64,000 nt of DNA from Flavobacterium sp. SLB02 (GTDB lineage: Bacteria > Bacteroidota > Bacteroidia > Flavobacteriales > Flavobacteriaceae). The DNA lies in NCBI RefSeq assembly GCF_009664855.1, contig NZ_CP045928.1, positions 3,637,186 through 3,701,185 on the forward strand, in the 5' to 3' direction. Shown here one piece after another: positions 61,504-64,000 of this stretch. The position numbers were made by a program, and so were the translations under genes. Below the pieces are notes generated by a model. It worked only from the letters and a program-made list of their open reading frames with translations, was not told where the DNA came from and ran no database searches. How positions within the stretch are numbered: the first letter of the stretch is position 1; each line of letters begins with the position of its first letter.

Positions 61504-62427
61504 ATGGAAGAAGAAACAAATCAAATATCTATCGAATTTAGATATCCTTATGATTACCATTATAGAGAAGCCAGCTACTTTCACCATAGTATGTTAATGC
61601 AGGATTTGAGCTTTGATAAATTTGAACATAGAAAAGGTTTAATAACTTTTACCTTAGAAGCGCAGGATTCTAATACAATACTTGAGGAAATTACGAATAT
61701 TTTCAAGCTACATCCTGATACATGGCGAGGAAATAGCACAGAAGTAGTTTTGATTGAATTATTTCTTTTAATAGCGAATGAACTTATAAGAGATGGAATA
61801 TGTTGCTTTGAAAAAAACTCATCAATTTCAAACAATACTCTAGTAAGCATTAAATTAATAGACGGCAATATAAAAAGAAAATGGAATTCTCTAAAACAAA
61901 GCGTACCAAAAAGCATAGGAAATAAATCAGTAAAAATACCAATAGATAAATGCTTTATTTTAGAATTTCCACATCAAATATGTACAACAAAACAATATTC
62001 CTCAGTAATTAAAAGCATCAAAGAGATTGATTCAAAAGATTCTCCAATGTTGTCGGTATTAAATCCTTCTAAGTTAAGCAAAATAAAGGGATATGACAGT
62101 ATTACACATCATAACTATATAGAATTAAAAACATGGGGATTAACCAAAGACATTTCTTGGCACCATCGAAGTCAATTTTCTCAAAAAGAATTTTTTTCAA
62201 GTTATTACATGACTTTAAGAGATTTAAAATTCAAAAAAACAAAACTTTTACTAATGTATCATATTTTTAAATTCATGGAAAATATGATTGAAGAAGTTTT
62301 TGATGATGTCAAACTAAAAATAAATTACATCAAAAACATTGAAGACATAAATCTTTTAATTGATAATTTTGAAAAAGGAAATTTTAATCTGGAAAATTAT
62401 ACACAAGCTATTAGAGATTATCCCTAA
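61504..62427 (+). CDS. Soluble partner protein of unknown function
   Basis: The 307-residue acidic protein has no membrane helix or signal. It starts with a beta-rich region (ISIEFRYPYDYHYREASYF) and a helical C-terminal third. A His/Trp-rich stretch, WGLTKDISWHHRSQFSQKEF (about 210-229), is the most distinctive segment. I know no matching family. Coupling at 3 bases to the large membrane protein gene implies that the two work together, perhaps as sensor and effector. Confidence 0.65.
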   Translation: MEEETNQISIEFRYPYDYHYREASYFHHSMLMQDLSFDKFEHRKGLITFTLEAQDSNTILEEITNIFKLHPDTWRGNSTEVVLIELFLLIANELIRDGICCFEKNSSISNNTLVSIKLIDGNIKRKWNSLKQSVPKSIGNKSVKIPIDKCFILEFPHQICTTKQYSSVIKSIKEIDSKDSPMLSVLNPSKLSKIKGYDSITHHNYIELKTWGLTKDISWHHRSQFSQKEFFSSYYMTLRDLKFKKTKLLLMYHIFKFMENMIEEVFDDVKLKINYIKNIEDINLLIDNFEKGNFNLENYTQAIRDYP

Positions 62428-62624
62428 TTCTGGAAAAAATACATTATCCTTTAGTCTAAATCAGTATATAAACTTTAACTATTGGAAAAATTTTCCAATC
62501 TTTAATTCCTTATTACTTTAACATCAAACTTTATAAATACACTTTTTAAAAAAGTCTAACTAAAGTAGATTTGCCAACTCCCTCAAATATTAAAACGTTA
62601 TCATTAATCTTATAAATTATTAAA
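62428..62624. other. Spacer with perfect palindrome and a P-loop-like fragment on the minus strand
   Basis: ATTGGAAAA-A-TTTTCCAAT (62481-62499) is a perfect 19-bp palindrome, perhaps a terminator or operator. On the minus strand 62549-62605 reads DNVLIFEGVGKSTLVRLF and stop, which looks like a Walker A strand-loop-helix. It may be a fragment of a lost ATPase gene. Confidence 0.4.
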
Positions 62625-63197
62625 ATGAAATATTTAAAAAGAAATAGATTTAAAGGAAAAATATTTTTACACAAAGAGAATTTGTCACTTTTTGGAATGA
62701 TAGGAGGATTATTAGCATTGATAACTAACTTCACTTTGCAATTATTAAAATTAATTAATATACCAATATCCGAAAATCTTACATATATTTTAAATTTAAG
62801 CTTTATTTTTTTAGGGATGATATTCGGTTTTATATATCTATATCTTTCCAATAAAACAGATTTTTTAAACAGAGCACGAGATGAATTTAAAGATTTAATC
62901 GATAATAAAAGAGAATTAAGAAAACTACTAAATAATATTTTTAGAAATGATACTCCAGAAGTAAAACTTGAATTTTCAATTAATGAATATCATGAAATTA
63001 TTAAAAACTGGCATAATGCAAATAATGAAAATAATAGAATTACTAATATGTTGCTTTTAAAAAAAAACATGCAAAGTATAATAGATGATATTGGACAAGA
63101 CGACTTTTCAAATATTCTATTAAATAAATCAGAAATATGTGGTTTTATAGAAGTTGAAGAAAAAGATGATTCTCTTTTTTTAAGTTTAAAAATATAG
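62625..63197 (+). CDS. Membrane protein with two helices, unknown
   Basis: The 190-residue product has a basic N-terminus, two predicted membrane helices (about 22-43 and 55-75) and a cytoplasmic C-terminal part of about 110 residues, first helical (FLNRARDEFKDLIDNKRELR) then beta. No family is recognised. Composition is very Asn/Lys/Ile-rich as in the rest of the island. It has its own spacer and is probably a separate transcription unit. Confidence 0.6.
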   Translation: MKYLKRNRFKGKIFLHKENLSLFGMIGGLLALITNFTLQLLKLINIPISENLTYILNLSFIFLGMIFGFIYLYLSNKTDFLNRARDEFKDLIDNKRELRKLLNNIFRNDTPEVKLEFSINEYHEIIKNWHNANNENNRITNMLLLKKNMQSIIDDIGQDDFSNILLNKSEICGFIEVEEKDDSLFLSLKI

Positions 63198-63269
63198 AAT
63201 TAGATATCATATACAGGATTACAAAAAGAATGTATTTCGCAATATGCTAAAAAACAGTTATTATTTTTA

Positions 63270-64000
63270 CTACTTAACCTCAAATCCCATATTTATCAAT
63301 GTCTTTTCAATGGACAATACGTTTTTAACTGAATTTAAAGGATTGTTTTTATTATGAGTATCTTTCCCTAAGAGAGGATTCAACAATGGCTGTATTGAGG
63401 TTACTTTCGCTCCTGTAACAGCACTCAATACTGTTGCAATACTATTAATAGAAGTGCTAAATGGTTTTTGAGTTCTGAGATAATTAATTATCCCTAGTTT
63501 TTCTAAATAAATTATTTTTGCAGTTATGGTTGTATCACTTAAGTCGGTAATTTCATCGTCTTTTTGCAAATTCTCATCATGATAGCCGTACATATCAGTA
63601 TTAGAATCAAGAATTTCATCAATGAACCATTCAAATCTTGAATTATTCCTTTGTCTTGAATTTTTTGGCATGCCACTTATTTTTCTTAGTGCTAAATCAC
63701 GGACAATTTGCAAAAAATAATCTCTTTCTTTTTCTACCTCTTTAACATCTGTCTGAATATTTTCTTTTAAATGAGTATCAATGTAGATTTGTTTGCGTGT
63801 AATTGTCCACAATCTATGTTTTGCGGGATAAATATTTGACTCATCTATACCATTTGCCAAATTTATCTTTCGTTTTAAACAAGAAACGTATGTACCATAT
63901 TCCTCTATCAAATCATACAATAAATCAATATCTAAATTATTAGTTAAATCATAAATTTTTCTTCTAATTTCAAAATCAGTAAGTTTGCATCTTTCATTGA
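63270..64000 (-). CDS. Unknown protein of mobile-element type, N-terminus beyond window
   Basis: The minus-strand frame is open from the stop at 63270 to the window end, so the N-terminus is missing; about 242 codons are visible. An internal TTG at 63920 is not a convincing start, as the upstream codons (RRKIYDLTNNLDIDLLYDL) continue the same helical pattern. The C-terminal 60 residues (AVTGAKVTSIQPLLNPLLGK, then KNNPLN) resemble the end of several Bacteroidota mobile-element proteins. Function is unknown. Confidence 0.6.
   Translation of the reverse strand, partial: NERCKLTDFEIRRKIYDLTNNLDIDLLYDLIEEYGTYVSCLKRKINLANGIDESNIYPAKHRLWTITRKQIYIDTHLKENIQTDVKEVEKERDYFLQIVRDLALRKISGMPKNSRQRNNSRFEWFIDEILDSNTDMYGYHDENLQKDDEITDLSDTTITAKIIYLEKLGIINYLRTQKPFSTSINSIATVLSAVTGAKVTSIQPLLNPLLGKDTHNKNNPLNSVKNVLSIEKTLINMGFEVK

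Noticed and set aside
62546..62851. 101-codon minus-strand frame opposite the two-helix membrane protein
   Set aside because: Most of it is the antisense of a better gene (62625-63197). Only its last 18 codons, in the spacer, look protein-like and are reported separately.
50000..64000. CRISPR array or tRNA as island anchor
   Set aside because: No regularly spaced 25-40 bp repeats with unique spacers and no cloverleaf with TTCGA arm were found. The 9-bp-phased arrays are too short and too dense to be CRISPR.

Overview
This window is a low-GC chromosome segment from a Flavobacterium-like member of the Bacteroidota. The identification rests on the gliding gene gldI, a type IX secretion (T9SS) sorting tail, GSIII glutamine synthetase beside a second glutamine synthetase, a CsgE/F/G curli cluster with QxGxxN-type repeat subunits, TAnnTTTG promoter boxes, and interspersed 'cgtgaaattcgtgg / ctgtggcaaaa' and 'gcgttttcgctttagcgaat' repeats. 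No rRNA, tRNA or CRISPR array was seen.

Layout. 1-27.7 kb is mostly housekeeping and envelope biology: guaA (partial), a PoxB-like oxidase, an MFS transporter, a CbpA/CbpM co-chaperone pair, RidA, a CLC protein with features of the fluoride-exporting clade, an NrnA-like DHH phosphoesterase, gldI with two cyclophilin-FKBP fusion prolyl isomerases, an EamA transporter, aquaporin, a fatty-acid hydroxylase family protein, an M61 peptidase, a GH92 mannosidase and PurM. 27.8-33.3 kb is a minus-strand curli (type VIII secretion) cluster: a major curlin-like subunit, an internal terminator, a minor curlin-like subunit, CsgE split by a -1 frame change at A10G, CsgF, CsgG fused to a C-terminal beta-barrel, and a propeller lipoprotein. 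A direct repeat with LytTR/AgrA-type geometry lies upstream. 33.7-46 kb carries divergent GSIII and GSII genes, a TerC protein, a T9SS substrate, an esterase, an M13 peptidase and an AraC regulator. 46.2-48.7 kb holds three paralogous small secreted proteins; two share a long duplicated leader and 3' region, and the leader element also lies upstream of the AraC gene.

From about 50 kb to the window end the DNA is more AT-rich and looks like an integrated mobile island. It has a single-domain tyrosine recombinase, an XRE regulator with a perfect palindromic operator, an AlpA-like HTH protein, a RepA-like ATPase, a candidate HUH Rep, and two arrays of 9-bp-phased GTTCA/TGAAC repeats. Cargo includes a three-gene minus-strand operon (zinc-ribbon plus HEPN-like protein, PD-(D/E)XK-like protein, PIN-like protein) and a tightly coupled pair (831-aa four-helix membrane protein plus 307-aa soluble partner). 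Both look like candidate, undescribed conflict or defence systems. A structured intergenic locus near 50.4-50.6 kb may encode a small RNA or a 32-aa peptide.
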